From Chryseobacterium antibioticum (lineage in GTDB: Bacteria; Bacteroidota; Bacteroidia; Flavobacteriales; Weeksellaceae), in the NCBI RefSeq assembly GCF_012927325.1, contig NZ_JABBGI010000014.1, forward strand, positions 62,001 through 126,000: DNA of 64,000 nucleotides. Reading direction: 5' to 3'. Positions 35,608 through 43,884 of the stretch are shown here, piece after piece. The notes beneath the pieces are model-generated. The model was not told the origin of the DNA. It ran no database searches and saw only the letters and a program-made list of their open reading frames with translations. Position numbers and translations under genes: made by a program. Each line of letters starts with the position of its first letter. Positions within the stretch are counted from its first letter, which is position 1.

Positions 35608-35641
35608 GTTTATTTATATATTTGTAGCAAATTATAGCAAA

Positions 35642-36772
35642 ATGAAAGTCCATATCAGAAAGCGCTCAAATTCAGCGGGAGACAAATATAATTTGGCACT
35701 GGAAGTCTATTTGGGATATTCCGTAAACGAAAACGGAAACTCAAAGCCAAAAAGAGTTACTACAAAACTAGAATACTTCCTTTATATAAATCCTAAAACA
35801 CCTCAACAAAAAACCCATAATAAAGAGGTTGAAAAAAAAGTAGAAATTATCCGTGCTGAAAAGGAGAAAGAATATCTGAATAATAAATATGGATTCAAGT
35901 CCGAAACTAAGATAAAAGCCAATTTTATTGATTATTTTGCTAAGCTCACAGAAGAACGTATGGAGAGCGTGGGAAACTATGGAAATTGGGATAGTGTTTT
36001 GAAGCATTTAAAAAAATATGCTGGGGAAAATATTTCATTTGATCATGTAGATGTTGCTTACTGTGAGGGTTTCAAAAATTACTTACAGAAAACGGCTAAA
36101 ACGAAATCAGACCAGCCTCTATCAGGTAATTCTGTAAGCTCATACTTTCTTAAGATGAGGGCAGCTCTTAATCAAGCTGTCGATGATGGAATTATTTTAA
36201 TGAATCCTTCTCACAAAGTTTCTATACCTAAACCTGTTGAAAATGAACGTGAATTTTTAACCTTAGAAGAGGTTCAAGCTTTGTTTAAAACCGAATGCAG
36301 ATACAATGTGTTAAAAAGAGCATTTTTATTCTCTTGTCTTACAGGTCTGCGTTGGTCGGATATTCATAACTTAGAATGGAAACAGATGCAGAAAGAAGGA
36401 GATAATTGGAAAATAAATTTTCGTCAACAAAAAACAAAAGGTTTACAATATCATTATATCAATGAGCAAGCAAGGGAATTGATGGGGGAAATGCAGAATA
36501 TAGAAGATAGAGTTTTTGCAGGTCTGCGTTATTCGGCTTATATGAATACAGCACTACTACAATGGTGTCTTAAGGCTGGAATTTCAAAACATATTACATT
36601 CCATTGTGGAAGACATACTTATGCTACTCTACAATTAACTTTAGGAACTGATTTATTTACCGTTTCAAAATTGTTGGGACATAGCGAAATTCGCACAACC
36701 CAAATATATGCTAAAGTAATTGATAAAAAGAAAATCGAAGCAGTAAATACTATTCCAAAATTTAAATTTTAG
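35642..36772 (+). CDS. Tyrosine recombinase / integrase of the mnmE element
   Basis: A site-specific recombinase of about 376 residues. It has an N-terminal SAM-like arm region, a core-binding domain ('YFAKLTEERMESVGNYGNWDS') and a catalytic domain with Arg in 'LTGLRWSDIHNLEW', 'HCGRHTYATLQLTLG' (His-x-x-Arg), His in 'LLGHSEIRTTQIYAKV' and Tyr in the same segment. I use the ATG at 35642 ('MKVHIRKRSN') because the 28 residues before it are hydrophobic and lie over the arm-site repeats. It sits 160 bp from attL, the normal position for the enzyme that inserts and excises the element. Confidence 0.92.
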   Translation: MKVHIRKRSNSAGDKYNLALEVYLGYSVNENGNSKPKRVTTKLEYFLYINPKTPQQKTHNKEVEKKVEIIRAEKEKEYLNNKYGFKSETKIKANFIDYFAKLTEERMESVGNYGNWDSVLKHLKKYAGENISFDHVDVAYCEGFKNYLQKTAKTKSDQPLSGNSVSSYFLKMRAALNQAVDDGIILMNPSHKVSIPKPVENEREFLTLEEVQALFKTECRYNVLKRAFLFSCLTGLRWSDIHNLEWKQMQKEGDNWKINFRQQKTKGLQYHYINEQARELMGEMQNIEDRVFAGLRYSAYMNTALLQWCLKAGISKHITFHCGRHTYATLQLTLGTDLFTVSKLLGHSEIRTTQIYAKVIDKKKIEAVNTIPKFKF

Positions 36773-36776
36773 CATA

Positions 36777-37532
36777 ATGAGAGAGAATAAAAAATTAAGA
36801 TTAGGATCTTATTCAAATAACTTATTAGAACAAGGAATGCTAAATTTAGAATGGTCAAATGAGGATTTAATAAATGCAGAAACTTATATTCTCAGAATGG
36901 AAGAAAGAATAGAGAAATTATTTGATAAGGAAATATTTAGAGTTGAAAATATTTTAAAAGATAAATTAAGAATCATTCCTAAAAATAAAGATTTTGCTAT
37001 TTGGTATTTTGATAATTTACCTATCAGGAGACAAAAAAAAACTATTGAAATTACAGACGAGGACATTATTAAATATGCAAGGATTTATCTTCAAAAATTT
37101 CAAAAATTATTAGATGACAATTCAAAAAAACAAACAAATCATCTAAAATCTTTTAATTGGATTAGTGATAGATTTAATTTAGAAAAGCTTTATTCTCAAC
37201 TTCTAAAAAAAGAATTTATAAGTAGCAATACATCATTAGATATTTTTATAAATATTTTTGCTAATAGAGATTTAAATAGTATTGAAAATAAAATTATTTG
37301 GATGAAAATTGGCAGAAATAAAATGACTAATAAAAAGTCGATTTCTGATTTTATTAATATTTTAGAAGAATATAAATTAATTGAAGGAATCAAAGAAAAT
37401 ATTCCAAAAATTTTAACCAATTGTTTTAAATCAGAAAATTCTAATCTGAATTTTACACATTCCAATTTATCAAATTCTAATGTGTATTCTGAGTATAGAA
37501 TAGAATTAGAAAAAATAATAAAAGATTTATAA
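36777..37532 (+). CDS. Hypothetical protein following the integrase
   Basis: A 251-residue, Lys/Ile/Asn-rich protein I cannot name. The C-terminal half ('LEKLYSQLLKKEFISSNTSL', then 'ENKIIWMKIGRNK' and 'SISDFINILEEYKLI') resembles the C-terminus of the unknown protein that follows the second integrase at 58348 ('SKIIWLKNITALATFYKIM'). I have seen such tails in Bacteroidota mobile-element proteins, some near RteC-like regulators, but the N-terminus does not match RteC clearly. It starts 4 bp after the integrase stop, so it is co-transcribed and may help control integration. Confidence 0.6.
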   Translation: MRENKKLRLGSYSNNLLEQGMLNLEWSNEDLINAETYILRMEERIEKLFDKEIFRVENILKDKLRIIPKNKDFAIWYFDNLPIRRQKKTIEITDEDIIKYARIYLQKFQKLLDDNSKKQTNHLKSFNWISDRFNLEKLYSQLLKKEFISSNTSLDIFINIFANRDLNSIENKIIWMKIGRNKMTNKKSISDFINILEEYKLIEGIKENIPKILTNCFKSENSNLNFTHSNLSNSNVYSEYRIELEKIIKDL

Positions 37533-37635
37533 TCAACATTATAAATCTTATTTGTAAGATATAATAAGGTATTAGTTATTCTTTTAATTGCACTATGTTT
37601 TGATATTTGTATTCATAATTTCAAAATCAAGCAAT

Positions 37636-37926
37636 ATGGAGACAATGACAATAGACAAACGTCTTGAAAAAATTGAGCAACTTCTAATTACTCAAACCTT
37701 ACAAAATAAAATTGTTTTAAATATAGATGAGGTAGCCCAATTTACTGGGCTTTCTAAACTTTATCTTTATAAGCTGACTTCTAAAAACGAAATTCCACAC
37801 TCGAAGCCTAATGGTAAAAATGTATTTTTCAATAAATCCGAAATTGAAAAGTGGTTATTAAGAAATAGACAAGCTACCAACGAAGAATTGGAAAGTGAAG
37901 CAATTAATTATTTAGTAAATAAATAA
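37636..37926 (+). CDS. Excisionase-like helix-turn-helix protein
   Basis: About 96 residues; the ATG at 37636 is preferred to the TTG 16 codons upstream. A short coiled N-terminus ('RLEKIEQLLIT') leads into a MerR/excisionase HTH_17 domain: 'LNIDEVAQFTGLSKLYLYKL', 'EIPHSKPNGKNVFFNKSEIEKWL'. Proteins of this size and place in Bacteroidota elements act as recombination directionality factors or regulators. It sits between the unknown integrase partner and the winged-helix gene. Confidence 0.78.
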   Translation: METMTIDKRLEKIEQLLITQTLQNKIVLNIDEVAQFTGLSKLYLYKLTSKNEIPHSKPNGKNVFFNKSEIEKWLLRNRQATNEELESEAINYLVNK

Positions 37927-37935
37927 TTCTTCAGC

Positions 37936-38703
37936 ATGAAACCTGTCTATACTACCATACCTGTAGAATTGTGCCGTTATGCTTTGATAAATAGAAAAAG
38001 CAATCATCTATTAGTTTTTATATATCTCAAACATATTGCAAACGGTCACATATCTCATGATACCTCATTATATCAGGAATGGGCTATAGATTTAAGGTTA
38101 AATAAGAAAACAATTAGAAATTGTATCAATTGGTTAATTAAAAATAAATGGATAACTGTAAATGGCAAGAAACAATCGCTGAAAATAATCGGTTATGCTA
38201 AACTTTTTAAAAAATTAAAATTTCAATCTCTATCAGCTGTACGTTATGAACCAGACGATTTTTTAGGCTTCACTGACTTTTGTTGTGCAGCTGTAATTAT
38301 ATACTATATACAAAAGAAACGCTTTATAGATAAAAAAAGACGATCGGGGTCGAAAATGGGAGACTCCAATATGAATCGTAATTCTTATCCAAAAGGATAT
38401 TCTGAATTGCCTGTAAGTTATTTGGCAAAATGTTTAGGAGTTAGTAATTCAACAGCCAATAATTATAAAAAGCGAACCGAAAAAGCTGGTTTTATTACTG
38501 TTAAAAGACAATTCTATACTCTGATTAATAATGATGGCGAGAAGATTACAAGAAACAATTACTACGTTCATCAGTATCAAAATAAAGAGATCGCTGGTAG
38601 ATATAGACAAGGAAGAAAATATCTTAAAATAGTAGCACCAGATTTAATACAAATTGGATTTTCAACCATGAGAAAACACTTTAAGCTTAGGGAAAAAATC
38701 TAA
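37936..38703 (+). CDS. Double winged-helix protein, possible replication or regulatory protein
   Basis: A 255-residue, strongly basic protein. Residues about 20-85 ('SNHLLVFIYLKHIANGHISHD', 'RLNKKTIRNCINWLIKNKWI') and about 150-200 ('SELPVSYLAKCLGVSNSTANNYKKRTEKAGFITV') each look like a winged helix of the kind seen in phage and plasmid replication initiators and in regulators. No helicase or primase motif is present. It starts 9 bp after the excisionase-like gene and leads into the terminase genes; DNA replication of the excised element is a plausible but unproven job. Confidence 0.6.
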   Translation: MKPVYTTIPVELCRYALINRKSNHLLVFIYLKHIANGHISHDTSLYQEWAIDLRLNKKTIRNCINWLIKNKWITVNGKKQSLKIIGYAKLFKKLKFQSLSAVRYEPDDFLGFTDFCCAAVIIYYIQKKRFIDKKRRSGSKMGDSNMNRNSYPKGYSELPVSYLAKCLGVSNSTANNYKKRTEKAGFITVKRQFYTLINNDGEKITRNNYYVHQYQNKEIAGRYRQGRKYLKIVAPDLIQIGFSTMRKHFKLREKI

Positions 38704-38786
38704 AGGTAATTAATGGGATTATTAATTATTATGAGATATGTAAGCTCTTCGTCAAATATAAGCAATCCAGACAAAACCGAACTAAA

Positions 38787-39155
38787 ATGCAAAAATCATC
38801 AAAACACACTGTTAGACAGAGGATTAATGAAGTGTCCGAGATGTTAATCAAGGCAAAAAGTAGGAATGAGATAATTCATTATAGTTCTGAGAATTGGAAT
38901 GTAGGAGAAAGACAAATTGATAAATATATTGCTCAAGCTCGAAAATTGATACAATCAGAAATCCAGAAAAATATTGAATACGATTATGCCAAAGCCGTAA
39001 GGCGCTATGAGACGCTTTATCAGTCAGCCATAGACAACAGAGACTATAGACTTGCAAGTTCAATTAATAAAGAAATAGCAAATCTTCAGGGATTGTATAA
39101 AATTCAAATAGAACATTCGGGAAATATAGAATTCATCTCTAATATACCAGACTAA
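38787..39155 (+). CDS. Phage terminase small subunit-like protein
   Basis: A 122-residue helical protein with an N-terminal HTH ('INEVSEMLIKAKSRNEIIHY', 'WNVGERQIDKYIAQARKLI') and a C-terminal coiled part ending 'SINKEIANLQGLYKIQ', the layout of small terminase subunits that recognise the packaging site. Its stop shares a base with the start of the large terminase gene, which is the best evidence for its identity. Confidence 0.75.
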   Translation: MQKSSKHTVRQRINEVSEMLIKAKSRNEIIHYSSENWNVGERQIDKYIAQARKLIQSEIQKNIEYDYAKAVRRYETLYQSAIDNRDYRLASSINKEIANLQGLYKIQIEHSGNIEFISNIPD

Positions 39156-40477
39156 TGAAAATCAGAATAAATTTTGCTAAGTATTACGAACCAAAACCGA
39201 AACAAATTTTAGCACATAAATGCCGTGCTAAATATCTATTGTTTGGTGGAGCAATGGGAGGAGGAAAAAGTTGGTGGCTTTGTGCAGAAGCTGTAAAAAA
39301 TGCAATGAAATATGAGGGGAATAGATTGGTTATAGTTAGAAAAGAACTATCCGTATTAAAACGTACAACACTAGTTACTTTTTTATCTATTTGTCCGAAA
39401 GAAATTATTAAAAATTTCAATCAAACTAGTTTGGAAGTAACATTTGTGAATGGTTCTGTTTTAACTTTTATTGATGCTAATATAGCTAAAGATCCACTTT
39501 TGCAGAAAATAAAAGGATTAGAGATAGGCTGGTTCGGGATTGACGAAGCGAATGAGGTAAGCTCTGAGGTTTATAATGTACTCAAAACACGACTACGTTG
39601 GATTTTACCCAATTGTGAAAAACCAAGATATGAAGGCAGATTGACATCCAATCCTGAAGCATGTTGGTTAATACCTACTTTTATTCAGTCATCCAATGCC
39701 GATGAGGTTTACATACAAAGTTTGACAACGGATAACTATGATGAGGACAGTGAATATGTTCAGAATTTAAAAGATGCCTTTAAAGACAACCCTAATTTAC
39801 TCAGAAAATATCTTTATGCTGATTGGAGCTTAACCGATACAATTAATCAACTTATTCCAAGTGAAACCATTATAAAAAGTACAGATTGTATTAATGGAAC
39901 TGAGTTTATATCAATGGGGGTCGATGTTGCCCGTTATGGAGATGACAGAACCGTTTTTACAGTTTTAAAAAATGGAAATATTGAATTGATAGAAAGTTAC
40001 CCACAAACCTCCATTACCGAAGTAACAACAAGAACAATCCAATTGATTAATGATTATGGAATTGATTCCAATCATGTGGGAGTTGATGGTGTTGGATTAG
40101 GTGCTGGAGTGATTGACGGATTAAGACAACAAAGTTATTATATCATTGAAATTTTAGGGGGAAATAAGCCTGAAGAAATTTTTGGTGAGGAAACTTTTAA
40201 GCCTCATAACTTACGCTCTCAGATTTATTGGCAACTTCGAGAAGACTTTATAAACGGAAATATCGGAAACCTCAGCAATGAAGTTCTAAAATTAGAATTA
40301 CAGGCTGTAAAGTATGAGATATACTCTGATAAATCATTAAAGGTTATCAGTAAGGAGGCTATTAAAAAATTGCTCGGCAAAAGTCCAGATTTAGCTGATA
40401 GCTTGGCATACGCTAATTGGGTAAGATATTATAGGGGAATCCCTAATATCCCTATATTACCTTCTGCGGGATATTAG
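39155..40477 (+). CDS. Phage terminase large subunit
   Basis: A 440-residue packaging motor and nuclease. The ATPase half has the P-loop 'FGGAMGGGKSWW' (G31-S39) and Walker B 'IDEA' (129-132). The nuclease half has the RNase-H-like acidic set: Asp257 in 'MGVDVARYGDDRT', Asp in 'VGVDGVGLGAG' and Asp in 'SPDLADSLAYANW'. All key residues are in place, so it looks functional. It has no portal or capsid gene next to it; the following genes are defence-like. In a satellite it could redirect packaging of a helper phage; in a relic prophage it would be a leftover. Confidence 0.9.
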   Translation: MKIRINFAKYYEPKPKQILAHKCRAKYLLFGGAMGGGKSWWLCAEAVKNAMKYEGNRLVIVRKELSVLKRTTLVTFLSICPKEIIKNFNQTSLEVTFVNGSVLTFIDANIAKDPLLQKIKGLEIGWFGIDEANEVSSEVYNVLKTRLRWILPNCEKPRYEGRLTSNPEACWLIPTFIQSSNADEVYIQSLTTDNYDEDSEYVQNLKDAFKDNPNLLRKYLYADWSLTDTINQLIPSETIIKSTDCINGTEFISMGVDVARYGDDRTVFTVLKNGNIELIESYPQTSITEVTTRTIQLINDYGIDSNHVGVDGVGLGAGVIDGLRQQSYYIIEILGGNKPEEIFGEETFKPHNLRSQIYWQLREDFINGNIGNLSNEVLKLELQAVKYEIYSDKSLKVISKEAIKKLLGKSPDLADSLAYANWVRYYRGIPNIPILPSAGY

Positions 40478-40489
40478 CTTTAAAGTAAC

Positions 40490-40520
40490 TTTAGAGTTAT
40501 TCCTGAAATTTCTATATTTG
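40490..40520 (+). promoter_or_regulatory. Promoter upstream of the structured leader
   Basis: TTTA-N19-TATATTTG, one mismatch to the Bacteroidota consensus, 13 bp after the terminase stop. Transcription would start near 40527 and pass through the hairpin at 40602-40722. Confidence 0.65.
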
Positions 40521-40601
40521 CAATAATAACATTAAAAACAAAACTATACGAATACATACAAGGTGTAAATAACATATAGATATTGCGATTTGCAATTCGT
40601 T

Positions 40602-40722
40602 TTTTCTACTCGAATACTGGTAATATTAAAATAGAACAAAAGCGAATGATTTGCAAAAGCTCCCGGTTGGGTGCTTCTGCTTCATTGCTTTTGTGGGTTA
40701 TACCAGTGACCTGAGTAGAGAA
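40602..40722 (+). ncRNA. Long structured RNA element (single extended hairpin)
   Basis: Four nested stems pair through almost the whole 121-base segment: ttttctactc with gagtagagaa; actggta (40616-40622) with taccagt (40701-40707); acaaaagc plus aatga (40636-40649) with tcatt plus gcttttgt (40682-40694); and gca/agc/ccc with ggg/gct/tgc around a GGTT loop at 40665-40668. It has no reading frame. It could be a free ncRNA, a regulatory leader of the gene at 40774, or a DNA site such as a packaging signal for the adjacent terminase. Confidence 0.65.
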
Positions 40723-40773
40723 TGAAGTTAGTAAGCACCTTTCTTAATTTACTATAACTCAAATATTATCTAT

Positions 40774-41829
40774 ATGAATCAAAACTTAAATTCACCTCTC
40801 AGCACTAAGCGTATTGTCTTGAATATTTTTAAATGGATTTTTGGACTATTCTTTTCCTTCATTGGATTAGTAGTTTTTTTTAACGCCTCATATGTTGGCG
40901 GTTTTCTTATAATTATCGCAGGCTTTTTACTAATTCCTCCGATCTCAAACAAATTAAAAGAGAAAGTTAATATATGGAGAGAATTTGTAATTAGATTAAT
41001 TTTTACAATGGTTATCCTATTCTTAGGAGTCTTAATTTCCAGTATTAAGGGAATGAAATCTGAATCTCTAGAAAATAAAAAAGCAATACAGAAGTATGTT
41101 AAAGCCAATAAGAATAAGCCTATGTTTAAAAATTTACAACTACTGCAAGAGTGGGAAAATACCTTTGATTTAGGAAATACGGATCAAAAGATCTTAAATT
41201 ATTCAGAAAAAAATTCAGTGCAATATCAGCCTTTAGATACTTTAAATGATGGCTCTATAACTTATAGACTATTTCTAAATAATAATAAATATGAATCATT
41301 TTCTACGAAACAATATTTAAAACCGATAAAAAATTTCGGACAGTTAAAAAATTATTTTATTGTCTTTACCGTAACCAAAAAAAATGAGGTGGTAAAAACA
41401 GTAGCCATGTTTGAGAATGATAAAAATAATGTTCAGGAGATATCCGACATGAATTTTGATCTTTCACAATATGCTGAGCTGAACCTCATCAAAGTCCGAA
41501 GGGAAAAGAAGGAAAAAGGGCTTGCTGAGATACAGAAAAAAGAAGAGGAGGAAAAGTATTTACAAGAACTGCAAGAGAAAAAAATGAATTGGAAAAAAAA
41601 TTGTATCAGTGGTTGGGATGGTTCGTGTACTAAACTGGTACGTACTATTAAACCTAATTTATTAGATCCTAAAAGCTTTGAACATATTGATACAAGTTTT
41701 AAGATGATGAATGACTATGTAACAGTGATTATGCAATATAGAGCTAAAAATGCTTTTGGAGCATATAATATTGGAATTGTCACGGCTAAAGTTAGTTATG
41801 ATTGTGAAGTATTAGAGATTTCTGAATAG
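40774..41829 (+). CDS. Membrane protein of unknown function
   Basis: 351 residues. Two or three membrane helices lie in the first 90 ('IFGLFFSFIGLVVFF', 'GGFLIIIAGFLLIPPI', 'LIFTMVILFLGVLISSI'), followed by a mixed domain, a charged coiled coil ('KKEKGLAEIQKKEEEEKYLQ') and a C-terminal domain with 'LLDPKSFEHIDTSFKMM', 'YRAKNAFGAYNIG' and conserved-looking Cys. I have seen that last domain in small Bacteroidota proteins without known function. It is 81 bp upstream of the CHAT gene and downstream of the structured leader. Partnership with the CHAT protein is possible from position only. Confidence 0.65.
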   Translation: MNQNLNSPLSTKRIVLNIFKWIFGLFFSFIGLVVFFNASYVGGFLIIIAGFLLIPPISNKLKEKVNIWREFVIRLIFTMVILFLGVLISSIKGMKSESLENKKAIQKYVKANKNKPMFKNLQLLQEWENTFDLGNTDQKILNYSEKNSVQYQPLDTLNDGSITYRLFLNNNKYESFSTKQYLKPIKNFGQLKNYFIVFTVTKKNEVVKTVAMFENDKNNVQEISDMNFDLSQYAELNLIKVRREKKEKGLAEIQKKEEEEKYLQELQEKKMNWKKNCISGWDGSCTKLVRTIKPNLLDPKSFEHIDTSFKMMNDYVTVIMQYRAKNAFGAYNIGIVTAKVSYDCEVLEISE

Positions 41830-41909
41830 TAAGCATTTTAGTTGAATGATTTTAATGAGTTGTGATCTGGTGTCAAAGTTTTTATTATATTTAGCTAAAC
41901 TTGTAAACC

Positions 41910-43754
41910 ATGTCAAATATTCCTCTTATAGATCAAACCTTTTTATGTATTGTAAATACAAAATCAACAGCTTTAGTGAGTGTATCCCTAAGTTATATAT
42001 TCAACGGTAAATACCCATTGGTTTTTGAATTCGATAATTTAACAACAGCAGATAATGATAAAGATGTTGATGATTTGGACATACATCACATTTCAAGAAA
42101 TAGAGGTAGAAAATTTAATATAATACTAAGAAATACTATAAAACTTCTTGAAGGAATTGAAAATGTTTTACTTATAGGCTTAACAAAAGAACAGATATCT
42201 TATTTGAATTTTCTAGATGATTTTAATGTTATTGAAATAAATGAGATGGATGATGTAGATTTTCTACTTTCACCTTTTACTACCAATACAGGAAAAGTCA
42301 AATTCAACGATAATAATTTATTAAATAGTTATAATCATGCGTTGCAAAATAAAGCAATCTTAGAATACGATAGATTTTCAGATAATAACTTTGAAATAAA
42401 TATAGATTATTCAAAAAAAGATTTACTATTTGTAGAGGAAACAGGATTTGTAAACTCTTTAATTGGTATTAATTATGGTATTTCAGCAGGATTTCAAGTT
42501 ATCATATTACCCAAATTAGATTTTAATAAAAAAGGACTTCAAAATTTAATTTTTGATTGGAAAAACGGAAATATTAATGCTTATAATCAGTTACATGCAA
42601 TTGCTTATAAAAATATAGATTACATTAATTTTTATGAATTCGATTTAGCTGTTTTTTTTACTGAAGGATATCCCTATTCTTTAATTCTAAATAATATAAT
42701 ACCTATATCACAAGTACATTTAAACTTAAGCCCTGACTTTTTAGTTTTTAATAACTTGTATTATGAGAATCATCATAAATTTTGTACATCAGTAATATTC
42801 TCACCTCAACATTTTAATGATGACGAAGAAGAGGTTAACGTGCTAGTGAAAAAATTTGAAGAAGAAAATTACTTTCAATTTAATCTAATTGGTGAAAATG
42901 CTACAGCATCTAATATTGATTACACTGTACAAACATTTCCATTCAATATTTTACATTTTTGCAGTCATGGAGGAGAAGTTAAAGGATATTATTGTAAAGG
43001 TAAGTTTCTTGATCGCTTTGGCGATGAGCATGAAGTAGAATATTATGAAGTTCCCAGTATAATGCCAGGAAAAGAAGAAGAATTGGTAAAAGTTATTATT
43101 AAAAATATTTTTTTAAAATTTGATGGTTTACTGTGGAAAAGTAAAGAATTAAAGGCACTAAATTATGCTCATGAAGTTTTTGTTGATATGATGAACTATG
43201 TAAATGATCTGGAAAAAAAGGCTCAAAGAGATCCCATAGACTCTGTTCCTAATTCTTCCGCAATTTCATGTAAATATTTTAATTATCAAGCAATATTTGA
43301 TATAATGGCTAATTTTCATTCACCAATGCTAGTTTTTAATAATACTTGTTGGTCTAATACTAACATTAAAGATAGCTTTATTGATTGTGGAACGAGAAAT
43401 TACATTGGAACACTATGGGAAATAAATACTGATTATGCTAAAAATTTTTCTGAAAACTTTTACTCCAATATAATTGATGATGAAATGAATCTTTTAGAAT
43501 CTTTTCATAGTAACATTAATGTTGGCTGTGAAGATAAAGACTTAAATATTTACATATTTTGGGGATTAAATATTAGTAAATTTCCAAAAAATATAAAAAA
43601 AAATGATGGCAAAAACCGAATTCAAGCTAGATTATGGCATTTTATCAATATTTATTCTAATGCAATGAAGAATACGACAAATGAAGATACTAAAGCATCT
43701 ATAAAAAATATGATTAAATATATGCTTAGAGAATATAGAGAGTTTTTAAAATAA
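41910..43754 (+). CDS. CHAT-domain cysteine protease, putative defence protein
   Basis: A 614-residue protein whose second half matches the CHAT (caspase HetF-associated with TPR) fold. The catalytic His353 lies in 'LHFCSHGGEVKG' and catalytic Cys480 in 'VFNNTCWSN', followed by the typical 'TRNYIGTLWEINTDYAKNFSENFY' (the Gly-x-x-G-T-x-W segment after the Cys). The first 300 residues have a Rossmann-like alternation without TPRs and contain no recognised domain. CHAT proteases act in several bacterial anti-phage systems when a sensor activates them. Here it sits between terminase genes and a type I restriction system; its activator and substrates are not evident. Confidence 0.82.
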   Translation: MSNIPLIDQTFLCIVNTKSTALVSVSLSYIFNGKYPLVFEFDNLTTADNDKDVDDLDIHHISRNRGRKFNIILRNTIKLLEGIENVLLIGLTKEQISYLNFLDDFNVIEINEMDDVDFLLSPFTTNTGKVKFNDNNLLNSYNHALQNKAILEYDRFSDNNFEINIDYSKKDLLFVEETGFVNSLIGINYGISAGFQVIILPKLDFNKKGLQNLIFDWKNGNINAYNQLHAIAYKNIDYINFYEFDLAVFFTEGYPYSLILNNIIPISQVHLNLSPDFLVFNNLYYENHHKFCTSVIFSPQHFNDDEEEVNVLVKKFEEENYFQFNLIGENATASNIDYTVQTFPFNILHFCSHGGEVKGYYCKGKFLDRFGDEHEVEYYEVPSIMPGKEEELVKVIIKNIFLKFDGLLWKSKELKALNYAHEVFVDMMNYVNDLEKKAQRDPIDSVPNSSAISCKYFNYQAIFDIMANFHSPMLVFNNTCWSNTNIKDSFIDCGTRNYIGTLWEINTDYAKNFSENFYSNIIDDEMNLLESFHSNINVGCEDKDLNIYIFWGLNISKFPKNIKKNDGKNRIQARLWHFINIYSNAMKNTTNEDTKASIKNMIKYMLREYREFLK

Positions 43755-43884
43755 TAATAAATTATAATATAATTTATTAACAATAAATTCAATAGTAGCT
43801 TTTTTTTATTTTTGAATTACCTTAGCATGTTAATTTATATATAAATCTTTTTAGAAAAAGATTTATTTGTATAGCTTAAAATCA

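Noticed and set aside
36777-37532. RteC regulator
   Set aside because: Position and C-terminus hint at it, but the N-terminal part does not match what I know of RteC.
40602-40722. Retron or defence reverse-transcriptase ncRNA
   Set aside because: The hairpin is striking but no reverse transcriptase gene is in the element.
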